From: Yersinia bercovieri ATCC 43970
GTDB taxonomy: Bacteria > Pseudomonadota > Gammaproteobacteria > Enterobacterales > Enterobacteriaceae
NCBI RefSeq assembly: GCF_013282745.1
Contig: NZ_CP054044.1
Span: 248,001 to 312,000 of the forward strand
Reading direction: 5' to 3'
Length of the DNA: 64,000 nucleotides
The translations under genes and the position numbers were made by a program. The first letter of the stretch is position 1; each line of letters begins with the position of its first letter. Positions 17,693-27,550 of the stretch are shown piece after piece. The notes below the pieces were generated by a model. It saw nothing but the letters and a program-made list of their open reading frames with translations. It was not told the DNA's origin and ran no database searches.

Positions 17693-19411
17693 TTAACCAA
17701 AGAAATAGCGCTGGTTCATTGATGCGGTTTCAATTGGCTCACAGGTGGCGTGTACACCATCCACTTTTACCGCAAAGGTTTCTGGATCCACCTCAATGTG
17801 TGGCGTTTGATCATTACGCACCAGATCCCGCTTGGAGATGGTTCGGCAGTTTTTAACCGCAATAACCTGACGATCCAACCCCGCTTTCTCTTTCACCCCA
17901 TCATCAAGCGCGGCCTGAGAGACGAAGGTAACGCAGGTGTCTTGCATAGTTTTACCGTAGGCCCCAAACATTGGGCGGTAGAACACCGGTTGAGGTGTCG
18001 GCAATGACGCGTTTGGATCACCCATGGCCGCCCAGTTGATCATGCCGCCCTTGATAACCAGTTTAGGTTTGGCACCAAAGAAGCGCGGGTCCCACAGCAC
18101 CAGATCAGCCATTTTGCCCACTTCAACCGAACCGATGACATGGCTGACGCCCTGCGCGATAGCCGGGTTAATGGTGATTTTCGCCACATAACGCAGCACG
18201 CGGAAGTTATCGTTGTTGGCGTCATCTTCTGGCAGTTTGCCGCGCGAGGCTTTCATCGCATTGGCCGTTTGCATAATGCGCAGCCAGTTCTCCCCGACTC
18301 GGCCCATCGCCTGTGAATCACTGGAGAACATGGAGATAACCCCCATATCGTGCAGGACGTTTTCTGCCGCAATGGTTTCCGGGCGCACGCGACTTTCAGC
18401 AAAGGAGACATCAGCGGGCACATTCGGGTTGAGGTTATGACACACCATGATCATATCGAACAACTCGGCCTGACTGTTGACACCATAGGGCAGGGTTGGG
18501 TTAGTGGAGCTTGGTAGCACATTCATCTGGCTGGCGACGCGGATAATGTCCGGCGCATGGCCCCCACCGGCCCCTTCGGTATGGAAGGTATGGATAGTGC
18601 GACCTTCGAAGGCATCAATGGTATCTTCCACATAACCACATTCATTCAAGCTATCGGTATGCACGGAAACCTGAATATCCATCTCATCCGCCATCCGCAA
18701 AGAGTGGCGCAGGGCATTAGCAGTTGCACCCCAGTCTTCGTGGACTTTATAGCCCACAACACCGGCAATAGCTTGCTCCAGTAATGGGCCACGGCCATAA
18801 GAGTTACCTTTGCCCAGAATCCCCACGTTAACCGGCAGCCCTTCAACTGAACGCAGCATCTGGCGGATATTCCATGGGCCAGGTGTCACTGTGGTGCCGT
18901 TAGTACCATCCGTTGGGCCAATCCCGCCGCCGAAGAAGGTGGCGACCCCATTGGATAATGCATGGTATGCCTGTTGCGGTGAGATCAAATGAATGTGGCT
19001 ATCAATACCGGCCGCAGTGAGAATTAAATGCTCACCGGAAATAGCATCGGTACTGACCCCCACCACCATTCCAGGTGTCACACCATCCATCACCCCAGGG
19101 TTACCACTTTTGCCAATACCGGCAATTTTGCCATCGCGAATACCGACGTCGGCTTTAATCACCCCAAGGCGAGCATCCACAATAGTGACGTTGGTAATCA
19201 CTAAATCCAGCACGCCATTATCACGGGTCAGATGGTTATTGGCCCCCATCCCGTCACGCAATGACTTGCCACCACCGTAAACTGACTCTTCACCATATCC
19301 ACGCAGATCTTTTTCGATTTCGATAAATAGATTGGTATCACCCAAGCGGATTTTATCGCCCGTGGTAGGGCCAAATAGACCCGCGTATTCTTGCCGAGAA
19401 ATTTGAGGCAT
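17693..19411 (-). CDS. ureC: Urease alpha subunit (catalytic)
   Basis: A 572-residue amidohydrolase that splits urea to ammonia and carbamate. I start it at the ATG at 19411 ([16 protein letters not shown]), behind AAAGGAG; the upstream MMKKS start lacks family support. Nickel ligands are in GIDSHIHLI and in the later HTEGAGGG region. The lysine that becomes carbamylated is in [10 protein letters not shown] near residue 220. The mobile flap with its cysteine is [13 protein letters not shown], and [12 protein letters not shown] follows. The gap of 235 bases to ureE is large. It follows ureB by 88 bases. Confidence 0.96.
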   Translation of the reverse strand: MPQISRQEYAGLFGPTTGDKIRLGDTNLFIEIEKDLRGYGEESVYGGGKSLRDGMGANNHLTRDNGVLDLVITNVTIVDARLGVIKADVGIRDGKIAGIGKSGNPGVMDGVTPGMVVGVSTDAISGEHLILTAAGIDSHIHLISPQQAYHALSNGVATFFGGGIGPTDGTNGTTVTPGPWNIRQMLRSVEGLPVNVGILGKGNSYGRGPLLEQAIAGVVGYKVHEDWGATANALRHSLRMADEMDIQVSVHTDSLNECGYVEDTIDAFEGRTIHTFHTEGAGGGHAPDIIRVASQMNVLPSSTNPTLPYGVNSQAELFDMIMVCHNLNPNVPADVSFAESRVRPETIAAENVLHDMGVISMFSSDSQAMGRVGENWLRIMQTANAMKASRGKLPEDDANNDNFRVLRYVAKITINPAIAQGVSHVIGSVEVGKMADLVLWDPRFFGAKPKLVIKGGMINWAAMGDPNASLPTPQPVFYRPMFGAYGKTMQDTCVTFVSQAALDDGVKEKAGLDRQVIAVKNCRTISKRDLVRNDQTPHIEVDPETFAVKVDGVHATCEPIETASMNQRYFFG

Positions 19412-19499
19412 CTGTCGCTCCTTTCTTTTTCCGGTGCGTGTAACGGATTTCTTCATCACACGTATGCGAATTTCGATGATTTACTCAATAAATAACGTG

Positions 19500-19934
19500 T
19501 TATTTAGGTGATTTGAAACCACGCGCCGCCGCACGGCGGATAGCTTCGAGCTTATCCGGGCGCTCACTGTTCGGCACCACGCCTTCGCCAGTCCAGCCAT
19601 CCACCAGATTGTTAAAACCATACAGTGTTTGCTTGCCACCGAAGGGAATCAGCTGAACTTCGGTCTCATCACCGGGTTCAAAACGGATGGCGGTAGTTGA
19701 GGAGATATTCAGCCGCTTGCCATAAGCCGCAGCACGGTCAAACTCAAGTGCGCGGTTAGCCTCGAAGAAGTGGAAGTGTGAACCCACCTGAATGGGCCGG
19801 TCACCGGTATTTCGCACTTTCACTTTGGTTACCGGCTTATTTTCATTAAAAGTGATGGGGGTATCGGCTAAAATGCAGCCGCCCAGAGGGGTATTCTCTT
19901 CTGTTGATGTTTTAGTGCCTTTCTTTGCGCTCAT
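19500..19934 (-). CDS. ureB: Urease beta subunit
   Basis: A 144-residue small subunit. The core ([46 protein letters not shown]) is the urease beta fold. An N-terminal extension of about 17 residues ([14 protein letters not shown]) and a basic C-terminal tail make it longer than the 101-106 residues of Klebsiella, as is usual in Yersinia. It follows ureA by 53 bases. Confidence 0.95.
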   Translation of the reverse strand: MSAKKGTKTSTEENTPLGGCILADTPITFNENKPVTKVKVRNTGDRPIQVGSHFHFFEANRALEFDRAAAYGKRLNISSTTAIRFEPGDETEVQLIPFGGKQTLYGFNNLVDGWTGEGVVPNSERPDKLEAIRRAAARGFKSPK

Positions 19935-19987
19935 GCTTTAATCCTCTGCAATAATCAGTTCAGGTTTTACTCGCATGTTGCCATCGG

Positions 19988-20290
19988 TTATTTAATAGGA
20001 TCGTGCACCGTGACCAAACGGCTACCGTCAGTAAAAATCGCTTCAACCTGAACATTGGGAATTAGATCAGCTACCCCATCCATCACGTCATCTTTGGTAA
20101 GAACTTTACTAGCTTCTTTCATCACATCCTCTACGGATTTGCCATCTCTGGCCCCCTCCATTGCAGTCACTGTAATAATAGAAACGGCTTCCGGATAATT
20201 GAGTTTCAAGCCACGCGCTTTGCGTTTGAACGCCACATCAGACAGCGTGTAAATCATAAGCTTTTCAACTTCTCTTGGGGTGAGCTGCAT
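19988..20290 (-). CDS. ureA: Urease gamma subunit
   Basis: A 100-residue subunit beginning [20 protein letters not shown] and ending [15 protein letters not shown], both invariant parts of the family. It is the first gene of ureABCEFGD-yut-nixA. AGGAGGGC lies before its ATG on the minus strand. Confidence 0.96.
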   Translation of the reverse strand: MQLTPREVEKLMIYTLSDVAFKRKARGLKLNYPEAVSIITVTAMEGARDGKSVEDVMKEASKVLTKDDVMDGVADLIPNVQVEAIFTDGSRLVTVHDPIK

Positions 20291-21013
20291 AAGCCCTCCT
20301 GTATCGTGTTAAGAAAGTGAAAGTGAGAAAAACAATTTACTGAAAAAAGACGAATAGCCACCGATCACACTGTTGTTGATAATAACGACAGTCGTGTTTT
20401 ATCGAGGTCACCCCGTCAGATTAGTTTGTATGATGATTTGTTTGGATGGGTTTTTTTTACCGCTTTTAGCTATTCCAATCAATAAAAAATGATTGCTCAT
20501 TAATATTTTTTTACTAAAACAAAAATATGTCACTGCATTTATCCACAGTGATCCACAAATGAGTAAATCAATTAATCGTTTGCCTTCAATAGCGAATGTC
20601 ATAGCTAATCAATCCCTTTATTTAAAACTGGATTTCGGTATAACACTTCTGTAACAGATAACGATAAATCAATGGGTTGCTATAAAAATAGAGCCTTTAA
20701 CCAATATAGACCAAAACACTGAAAACACATCATTAATTAGAAATTTAATAAAAAATGCGCTATAGCCAATAAAAATATCGATTAAAATCAATATAATGAT
20801 AGTTAATATCAGCTAGTTTATATTTGTTACAACTAAAGTTAACCCAACCTACCTTTGGCAAGCATTTATTCACAAAAGTAAGGATATGATCTTAATCAAT
20901 GCATTTAAAACAATAAGCTAAAAATCATAGTTCGCGTCAGCTTATTATCACGCAGAATTATTATTCTCCCGTTAGGCTTATCTTGATCTCCTCTTATTTT
21001 TCGCTAGATAACC
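20291..21013. promoter_or_regulatory. Long AT-rich intergenic region between yntE and ureA
   Basis: About 720 bases without a convincing gene. It must hold the urease promoter. The DNA is very AT-rich (20640-20880 in particular), which suits silencing by H-NS-like proteins. An FNR-like palindrome is at 20886-20899. The 64-codon frame at 20408-20602 has no ribosome binding site or family and I do not count it. No terminator was seen after yntE. Confidence 0.5.
20886..20899. promoter_or_regulatory. FNR-like box in the yntE-ureA gap
   Basis: ATGAT-CTTA-ATCAA matches TTGAT-N4-ATCAA at nine of ten positions. It lies about 590 bases upstream of ureA, too far to act at a promoter next to the gene unless the leader is long. 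Confidence 0.3.
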
Positions 21014-21679
21014 CTACCCTGTTTTTACCATTGCCAAACCAAGATGCGGCTTAACCTTACTGCCTGGATAAAGAGAAGTTTCATTTTCTTGTGCAGGTAT
21101 CCATATCCGTGAGCACACCTTTTCTAATAAGGCCTTATTGTGACTAAAAACAATTAATCCGAGCGGGCGGTGAGCCGCTTCAGCCAATAACACGTGCCAG
21201 ACTTGCGCCTGAATATGTGCATCCAGTTGCGCGGTAACTTCATCAGCAATCAAATAACGAGTGCGCGGGTCCAGCGCTCGCAGCAGCGCAATACGGGCCA
21301 ACTCCCCGCCAGATAGCTCATCCGGCCGACGTTTCAACCAATCGGGATTCACCGCCATTCGCTCAAGCCAGTAGCTATCTGGCCGCCAGGCATCATGCAG
21401 GCTATCTCCCGTGGTGCGGTAAGGATTGAAGCTCTGTTCCGGGTGCTGAGGCACCAGTTGGACCGGGCAATACCCTTTTTTCGCCAGCGGTGCCCCCCCG
21501 AGCAAAATTTGCCCTGAGGTGGCTGATTGCCACTGTGCCAGCACCCGACCAAGGGTGGTTTTACCAAAGCCACTGGGGGCGGAGATGCCCAATCGCTCCC
21601 CCGCTTTGAGAGAGAAGGAGATAGAATCCCACAGCCGTCTTCCCCCCTGATCAATGGTCAGATTGTCGACACTAAACAT
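21014..21679 (-). CDS. yntE: Nickel ABC importer ATPase YntE
   Basis: A 221-residue ATPase subunit of the NikE/DppF type. Walker A is APSGFGKTTLGR near residue 35, the signature is LSGGELARIALLRAL near 121, and Walker B is RYLIADEVTAQLD. It starts eight bases inside the end of yntD and closes the leftward yntABCDE operon. It is shorter than usual dipeptide-type ATPases (about 320) because the C-terminal oligopeptide extension is missing, as in other nickel importers. Confidence 0.9.
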   Translation of the reverse strand: MFSVDNLTIDQGGRRLWDSISFSLKAGERLGISAPSGFGKTTLGRVLAQWQSATSGQILLGGAPLAKKGYCPVQLVPQHPEQSFNPYRTTGDSLHDAWRPDSYWLERMAVNPDWLKRRPDELSGGELARIALLRALDPRTRYLIADEVTAQLDAHIQAQVWHVLLAEAAHRPLGLIVFSHNKALLEKVCSRIWIPAQENETSLYPGSKVKPHLGLAMVKTG

Positions 21680-22478
21680 ACTCTGCTACCTCCGTCGACG
21701 ATAGTTTCTGGCTGACAAATTGCTGCTCCGGCAGTGCCGCCCATAGCGATTGTAACCACGGGCTACCGCCATTATTTTTCAGCTCATCCGCACTGAGTGT
21801 TTCGTGCAATTCCCCCTTATGCAATACCGCAATTTTGTCGGCAAAACGGGCCGCCAGCGCCAAATCATGAGTGACCCACAAAATGCCGCGCCCTTGCTGA
21901 CAAAAAGCCCGCAAGTGGGTGAGTAACTGGCAGGCATGGTCATCATCTAGCCAGGAGGTCACTTCATCGGCCAGAATATAGCGGGCATGGGTCAGTGTTG
22001 CGCAGCTGGTCAGGACACGTTTTGCCATCCCGCCAGAGAGTTGACGTGGGAAGTCGTGAACCAGCCCCGGTGCCAAATTGTAGGTTTGCAGCTGCATGGC
22101 GACATCTTCCAGCCGCAGTTTTACACCACTGAGCTGTGCTGCGCGGGTCATTTGCGACCCCACTTTAATCAAGGGGTTTAGGGCGCTGACCCCTTGGGGG
22201 ACATAGCACAGGGTTTTGCCACGCTGCTCAATTTTGTCGCGAGCACACAACACCTCGCCATCCAGGATAATCTCGCCATGACAGCGCATATTATCCGGCA
22301 GCAACCCCAGCGCACTTTGCAGCAACAGACTTTTACCTTCACCACTGCCACCCACTAACGCGACCAACTCCCCCGGATTCACCTCCAGTGAAATGTGACT
22401 CAGCAGAGGATGCCAGGTTTTTCGCCCTAACCAGCGGTAATGGGCAACATCAATGGCAAACCTTTCAAATTTCAACAT
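21672..22478 (-). CDS. yntD: Nickel ABC importer ATPase YntD
   Basis: A 268-residue ATPase of the NikD/DppD type. Walker A is GGSGEGKSLLLQ near residue 43, the signature is LSGGMAKRVLTS near 147, and Walker B is RYILADEVTSWLD. It pairs with YntE to drive import. Its ATG overlaps the end of yntC by one base, so the operon is tightly coupled. Confidence 0.9.
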   Translation of the reverse strand: MLKFERFAIDVAHYRWLGRKTWHPLLSHISLEVNPGELVALVGGSGEGKSLLLQSALGLLPDNMRCHGEIILDGEVLCARDKIEQRGKTLCYVPQGVSALNPLIKVGSQMTRAAQLSGVKLRLEDVAMQLQTYNLAPGLVHDFPRQLSGGMAKRVLTSCATLTHARYILADEVTSWLDDDHACQLLTHLRAFCQQGRGILWVTHDLALAARFADKIAVLHKGELHETLSADELKNNGGSPWLQSLWAALPEQQFVSQKLSSTEVAEYV

Positions 22479-23287
22479 CAGGTTATCCTCACCCAGAGCT
22501 GTTGCAGTGATCGGGCAAACTGGTCAAATATCAGCACTAATCCCACCAAAATCAATCCGGGGAAAAATGCCAGCCACCATGCCCCACTACTCAGATAGCG
22601 TAATGCATCGGCTAATAATATCCCCAATGACGGCTCATGAGGTGACAACCCAAAGCCGAGAAAACTGAGTGCTGCGCTGTGTAACACCGCATGGGGGAAC
22701 ATCAATAGGGTGCCAACAATCCACTGCGGTAGTAATAACGGTAGCAGATGATGACGCCAGCGGTAAAAATTACTGTTACCCAGCCGATGAGAAAGCATCA
22801 CATAATCAGTTTCACGAATACGTAAAATTTCCGCCCGTAGAATCAAGGCCAGTTTGGGCCAGTGGGTGAATGCCACCGCCAGAATAACCCCCTGTTTTCC
22901 GCCGCCCAAGGTGAAGCAAATCAGCACTAACAGCAGCAAATGTGGCAGTGCTAACATGCTGTCAATCAGCCCACGAATCAGATAATCCAGCGTTTTATTC
23001 ACCGCACATAGACTGGCGGTGAGCATCGCCAACAAGCCACTGGCAAAGGCGGCAATTAGGCCAATCTGCAAGCTGGTGGTCATGCCCTGAAAACAGCGCA
23101 GCCACAGATCACGCCCTAAACTGTCAGTGCCGAACCAGTAGATCATCGATGGCGGCTGACGACGAGCCATCAAATCCATTGGAACGTCAACGGGATAGAT
23201 GGCCCACCCATAAATGATCAGAATGGATAATAGTGCTATTGAGACAAACAGCCGGAACAACGCCCGGTTCGGGTTATAAGTCATCAT
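22478..23287 (-). CDS. yntC: Nickel ABC importer permease YntC
   Basis: A 269-residue inner-membrane permease of the NikC/DppC type. The first helix is LFVSIALLSILIIYGWAIY, followed by the WFGTDSLGRDLW segment found in nearly all DppC-like permeases. The EAA loop that touches the ATPases is near ILRIRETDYVMLSHRLGNSN. It starts with ATGATG overlapping the yntB stop by four bases. Confidence 0.9.
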   Translation of the reverse strand: MMTYNPNRALFRLFVSIALLSILIIYGWAIYPVDVPMDLMARRQPPSMIYWFGTDSLGRDLWLRCFQGMTTSLQIGLIAAFASGLLAMLTASLCAVNKTLDYLIRGLIDSMLALPHLLLLVLICFTLGGGKQGVILAVAFTHWPKLALILRAEILRIRETDYVMLSHRLGNSNFYRWRHHLLPLLLPQWIVGTLLMFPHAVLHSAALSFLGFGLSPHEPSLGILLADALRYLSSGAWWLAFFPGLILVGLVLIFDQFARSLQQLWVRIT

Positions 23288-24249
23288 GGCCGTGCGGCCC
23301 CCCTGTTCAGACGGTGTAACAGGACATTGGCCACACTGTTACCGCAGAAAACCAGGATGGCGCAAAACATCACGATCCCCATCAATAGCGGAATATCACC
23401 ATGTAGCCCGGCATCAATAGTCGCCTGCCCTAGGCCGGGATAGGCGAAGACTTTTTCAGCGAGTAACGATCCCCCCAACAGCTCCCCCACTGAAGCGAAT
23501 TGCAGACAAAGTGCCGGGGTTATCGCATGGCGTAAAATATGGAAATTCACCAACGACCAGCCTTTATCCCCCTGCGCTTGTGCATAACGAATAAATTCAC
23601 TGTTCATCACCTCGGCCACCCGGGCGCGGGTATGCAGGGCGATGTTGCCGACCCCCAATAGCCCCAGAGCTAGCATCGGCAAAATAAGATGGTGCAGTTT
23701 GTCGCCCCAACCGGCGGTCTCGGCGTTACTACCCGGTGTCCATGCACAACAAATCGGTGCCCAATTCAGCTTTACCGCGAACAGTGACAGCAGCAATAGA
23801 CCAATCCAGAAGGTGGGCAGCGAGGCCAGCAAATAGGAGAGCGATGAGATAGCACGATCTGGCCAGCGATTGAGATAGCGCCCCGCCGTTAGCCCCAGCA
23901 GTAACCCAACAATACCTGAGAACAACCACGCCGAAAGCAGTAACGCGAATGAGGTTGCAAACCGCTCGCCGATCACCTGTGAAACCGGCGCGTTGTACAG
24001 CATCGAATAGCCCAAATCCCCTTGTACGACCTGGCTAAACCAGTGTAGGAATCGCTGCCATAGCGGTAAATCCAGCCCCCACCGCGCTGCAATCAGCGGA
24101 TATTGCTCCGGTGGTACATGTAGCAGCTCACTGCCAATGTAGGCGCGGATGGGATCGACGGGGGAGAAGCTCAGTAGCGTAAAGGTGCCCACCGCGGTGA
24201 CCAACAGCAGGCAAATTAAGCGCAGAGCAAAAAACGAGATGCCCTTCAT
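23284..24249 (-). CDS. yntB: Nickel ABC importer permease YntB
   Basis: A 321-residue permease of the NikB/DppB type from the ATG at 24249 (MKGISFFALRLICLLL). A start seven codons upstream inside yntA is less likely. Family marks are SPVDPIRAYIG near residue 45, the GDLGYSMLYNAPV segment, and the ATPase-contact loop VMNSEFIRYAQAQGDKG. The ATG overlaps the TAA of yntA as TAATG. Confidence 0.9.
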   Translation of the reverse strand: MKGISFFALRLICLLLVTAVGTFTLLSFSPVDPIRAYIGSELLHVPPEQYPLIAARWGLDLPLWQRFLHWFSQVVQGDLGYSMLYNAPVSQVIGERFATSFALLLSAWLFSGIVGLLLGLTAGRYLNRWPDRAISSLSYLLASLPTFWIGLLLLSLFAVKLNWAPICCAWTPGSNAETAGWGDKLHHLILPMLALGLLGVGNIALHTRARVAEVMNSEFIRYAQAQGDKGWSLVNFHILRHAITPALCLQFASVGELLGGSLLAEKVFAYPGLGQATIDAGLHGDIPLLMGIVMFCAILVFCGNSVANVLLHRLNRGAARP

Positions 24250-25829
24250 TACTGGCAAATCCATTTCCAACTATCGAGGCTATTGAGCAGAGACCAGGAG
24301 CCGTGGATCTCTGGCGCCCCCTTACCTAAATCAACGCAATTATTAGCCAGATATGTATGCTGAATATTCAGCAACCATGCCCAGGCCGCATCGCCACGAA
24401 TGCCAGCCCCCGTGGCTCCATCCCAATCCACCTGCTGCCAGAATGGCACCGCTTGTTCCCAAGTGGGGGCATCCAGTGCCTGTTGCAGATGTTTATCTAC
24501 CACCGGATTCTGGTAATAGCCCGGATTGTAATACTCCACGCCCGCCGCTTTGCTGCTGTAGTGATGGTACAGCTCCATTGGGTCCAAACTGCCCCAGCCA
24601 AACAGGGTGGGATTGGCATGCATATTTCGCTCTACGGTTTCCCAACTGCCTGATTTTAAATCAACATCAATGCCGATAGGTTTTAGCATCGAGCGAACGG
24701 CCTGCGCTAAATCACGGCGCGTAGTATCACCACTGGCATACCAAAGGGTTATTTTTGCTGGCACACCACTCTTTTCCCGAATGCCCTCTTGGTTCAGCTT
24801 CCAGCCAGCTTGCTCCAAAATCTGTTTGGCTGTTTCGCTATCACCATCCTTGATGACCGAATCTGGATTATTCCATGGTAGCCCCTGCACGCCGGTATAG
24901 GCCGGGATAGCATGGCCCTCCATGATTTGCGAGGCCAGTAGCTGGCGGTTGATGGCGTAGTTAATCGCCCGGCGAATCGCAATATCAGCCGTGACATCAT
25001 TCCCAATGGGGTCACCATGGGCATCTTTTTTACCCGCTGGCGTGGTCGGGAACACAATGCCACGGTTTTCGACACTTGGTCTGACCCATAACTTCATGTT
25101 ATTGACCGGGCCTGCCGCCATTGATGGGGGAATACGTACCACACCTAATTGCCCACTTTGTGCTGCTGCGAAGGCGCTATCTTCATCAAGGAAGACAAAA
25201 ATCAACTTGTCAAAATCGTTTTTACTCCCCGCATAGTAAGGATTCGCCTCCACAATCATCTGCTGACCGGGTTGGAAACTGACTAAGCGGTAGGGGCCGG
25301 CACCAATAGGTTTTTGCGCATATGTTTTAGCATCGTATTTATCGGCTGAAACAATCCCCAGTGAACCCAATACATTCACAAAAGTACTTTGTGGGGCTTT
25401 CAGTTGGATACGTACATTGAGCGGGTCGATCTCTTCGGCACTGAGGAAGTTACCCATATCAACTTTCCCGCCACTGGCAGCGGCATTGTTGTAAGTAAAG
25501 GCCACATCTTTGGCTGTCAGCGGCGAGCCATCAGAGAATTTAAGATCGGGTTTGAGTGTCAGTAACCAGGTTTTACCATCGTCACTGCTCTTATACTGAC
25601 TCAGCAAAAAACTATTCCAGCTAAGATCTTCATTCTGTTTCAGCAAGGGGCTGTGCAGTAGCAAATAGCTGCCATGACTCCACCCTAACATGGGATCAAA
25701 ACCTTCGGTTGGTTCATCACCGATAGCCAGTTGTAGTGTGTGGGGGGTTGCAGCGCTGACCGAAATAGATAATGCACTCAATAAAGTGGCGGTCAGTAAG
25801 GTATTGCGGAGCCATAGACGTTTAGACAT
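24249..25829 (-). CDS. yntA: Nickel-binding periplasmic protein YntA
   Basis: A 526-residue exported solute-binding protein of the NikA/DppA family. A signal peptide covers about residues 1-26, cut after SVSA. The mature part starts with TPHTLQLAIGDEPTEGFDP, and further family blocks are LKPDLKFSDGSPLTAKDVAFTY and RRAINYAINRQLLA. It delivers nickel, probably as a chelate, to YntBCDE. It is the first gene of the operon, whose direction and proximity to ureA match the known Yersinia nickel/urease locus. Confidence 0.93.
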   Translation of the reverse strand: MSKRLWLRNTLLTATLLSALSISVSAATPHTLQLAIGDEPTEGFDPMLGWSHGSYLLLHSPLLKQNEDLSWNSFLLSQYKSSDDGKTWLLTLKPDLKFSDGSPLTAKDVAFTYNNAAASGGKVDMGNFLSAEEIDPLNVRIQLKAPQSTFVNVLGSLGIVSADKYDAKTYAQKPIGAGPYRLVSFQPGQQMIVEANPYYAGSKNDFDKLIFVFLDEDSAFAAAQSGQLGVVRIPPSMAAGPVNNMKLWVRPSVENRGIVFPTTPAGKKDAHGDPIGNDVTADIAIRRAINYAINRQLLASQIMEGHAIPAYTGVQGLPWNNPDSVIKDGDSETAKQILEQAGWKLNQEGIREKSGVPAKITLWYASGDTTRRDLAQAVRSMLKPIGIDVDLKSGSWETVERNMHANPTLFGWGSLDPMELYHHYSSKAAGVEYYNPGYYQNPVVDKHLQQALDAPTWEQAVPFWQQVDWDGATGAGIRGDAAWAWLLNIQHTYLANNCVDLGKGAPEIHGSWSLLNSLDSWKWICQ

Positions 25830-26443
25830 GTATCATCCTTGGACAAATTAGCTAGCGAATATAGGTCATTGCCTGTCAGAGACAGATTCAACAAGCAATT
25901 AAGCGTAGCACTAAACATTAATATGGGTAATATTGCCCCTCTTTAGTAGTAATGACTAATTTTCTATTCATTGATTAGAACTTTAAAGTATTTATGTGAC
26001 AAATATCGGATTTAGATGAGGTAAATCAAAAAAAGCCAGGTCAGAAATAAAATAATTAACAGATGAAATTGATCTACATCGATAAAGCAGTAAAAAACAT
26101 CGAGCTTGAATAACAGATATAATCCTTACCATTCAACCTAACCACAAGATTTAACTATCGTAATCTCATTACCGAGAGGCTTAGCCTATGAATTAGCCCA
26201 CTTATTATTTGCTATTGCTTTATCAAGGTGATTAATTGTCGACTGATCACTTAAGCTATTATTTTGCGCTTCGAATAATCAAAACAGTGCCGAAATAACA
26301 AGGAAGATTCCAACCGGAGGTTATTATCCACTGATTGAAACATATCATAATAATAGCAGGAAGCATTCTTAGTTGGCATTCATTGATGCCAGCGGCCAAA
26401 AAACCAAACTTTGAATACATATACTTCTACGATCGCAGAAATA
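25830..26443. promoter_or_regulatory. Promoter region of yntABCDE
   Basis: AT-rich, no gene seen. It contains an FNR-like box at 26069-26082. I searched by eye for a NikR operator (GTATGA-N16-TCATAC) and found none. The far end is bounded by the terminator of the cold-shock gene. Confidence 0.4.
26069..26082. promoter_or_regulatory. FNR-like box upstream of yntA
   Basis: TTGAT-CTAC-ATCGA matches the FNR consensus TTGAT-N4-ATCAA at nine of ten positions. It is about 240 bases upstream of yntA. E. coli nikABCDE needs FNR, so anaerobic control of a nickel importer is plausible. Confidence 0.35.
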
Positions 26444-26473
26444 AAAAAACCTCGCCGGGGCGAGGTTTTTTTT
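26444..26473 (-). terminator. Terminator of the cold-shock gene
   Basis: The arms AAAAAACCTCG and CGAGGTTTTTT enclose CCGGGG, with T-runs on both strands. It lies 31 bases after the csp stop and may work both ways. Confidence 0.85.
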
Positions 26474-26503
26474 ACAGCTAAACGCTTATTGCAGCAGTAT
26501 AAA

Positions 26504-26716
26504 TTACAGCGCTACTACGTTTACAGCTGAAGGGCCTTTCTGACCCTGTTCGATGCTGAACTCTACGTTCTGGCCTTCATCAAGAGTTTTGTAATCAGTG
26601 CCTTGGATTGCAGAGAAATGTACGAATACATCTTTGCTACCGTCAGCAGGAGAGATAAAACCAAAACCTTTACCAGCATCAAACCATTTTACTAAACCAG
26701 TCATTTTATTAGACAT
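26504..26716 (-). CDS. CspA-family cold-shock protein
   Basis: A 70-residue single cold-shock domain that binds single-stranded RNA and DNA and melts mRNA structure. RNP1 is KGFGFISP and RNP2 is VFVHFSAI. The N-terminus [12 protein letters not shown] is that of CspA/CspB rather than CspE. The usual WFN is WFD here, a small departure next to RNP1. A T-rich leader of more than 100 bases is likely, as in CspA genes. It is monocistronic. Confidence 0.93.
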   Translation of the reverse strand: MSNKMTGLVKWFDAGKGFGFISPADGSKDVFVHFSAIQGTDYKTLDEGQNVEFSIEQGQKGPSAVNVVAL

Positions 26717-27120
26717 AAGATATTTCCTTCATTATTAGTGCCAATATTTGGCTATTGAGGTCTGCTTATCAAGAGTTACTTATGGGGGCACTAAAGAAGG
26801 AAATTCGTCGGAGAAGTGATGTCTAAAAATATCGCTTTAACTAGGAACTGCTTTACTTAAATGGCTTACATAAATAGGTCTGTGCTACAAACCGATGAAG
26901 CTATTAACGCATGCTAAGATATTAATAGCAAGGCTTATTTATTTTGCCCCTCAATGAATGATAAGCACAAATCACTCATAAGTTATGGTAAAACTCAAGG
27001 TAATGCATCGCCCGATGGCACTCTACACCGAGGGCGAACCAGAGATTCTAGCGGATGAGGTTATGCTCAAATTTCGTTATACTGCCACTCAAAATCGGAA
27101 GTCGTCATAAAGGAAAAGCA
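26717..27120. promoter_or_regulatory. Divergent region between csp and the MbeD-like gene
   Basis: No gene is supported here. An inverted repeat (TGCCAA-TAT-TTGGCT near 26740) lies in the likely csp leader. The open frame extending 22 codons upstream of 27121 starts without a ribosome binding site and has no family likeness. Confidence 0.4.
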
Positions 27121-27459
27121 ATGACAATGCGAGAGCTTGAAGTCCAGTTTCTTAATGCAATGAGTGAGTTGCAGTCAACTTTTGAGAAGCAGCATCAGAC
27201 ATGGCAGGCAAGTTATACCGCACTGCAATATGAGCTGGAGCAGTCAAAAGCACGAGAGACAGCATTGCGTGCTAAAAATGATATGTTGCTTAGAAAACTC
27301 AATACCGCGAACACCTTGCCAGAGCAACATTCGCTGGTCAGACAGATAAAAATGCTGGGTGCCCATCTTGATGCGCTGGCGAAAGATGCCGCAGCGTTCA
27401 ACCATCATCTGAATAATCAGCAGAGAAACAGTGATAACTTCAGTGGCAATACCCCTTAA
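27121..27459 (+). CDS. Coiled-coil protein resembling MbeD/MobD
   Basis: A 112-residue soluble protein from the ATG at 27121, which follows AAAGGA by eight bases. The first 80 residues form a coiled coil rich in Leu, Gln, Glu and Lys (VQFLNAMSELQSTFEKQ, ALQYELEQSKARETALRAKN). This pattern is like the MbeD/MobD mobilisation or exclusion proteins of ColE1-type plasmids. The C-terminus is polar and Asn-rich. No mobilisation genes, relaxase or oriT are nearby, so it is a lone chromosomal relative and its role is unknown. Confidence 0.65.
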   Translation: MTMRELEVQFLNAMSELQSTFEKQHQTWQASYTALQYELEQSKARETALRAKNDMLLRKLNTANTLPEQHSLVRQIKMLGAHLDALAKDAAAFNHHLNNQQRNSDNFSGNTP

Positions 27460-27550
27460 ACACTTCGTTGAATTTATCGGCTCAGGCGATTTAACAGCCA
27501 GATAATTTTACGTTACCAATTTCACCTTGTAGGGCGCAAAGAAACACTCA

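Noticed and set aside
20408..20602. 64-codon open frame in the ynt-ure gap
   Set aside because: AT-rich chance frame without a start signal. Lies in the likely promoter region.
25830..26443. NikR operator before yntA
   Set aside because: No GTATGA-N16-TCATAC-like pair was found by eye.
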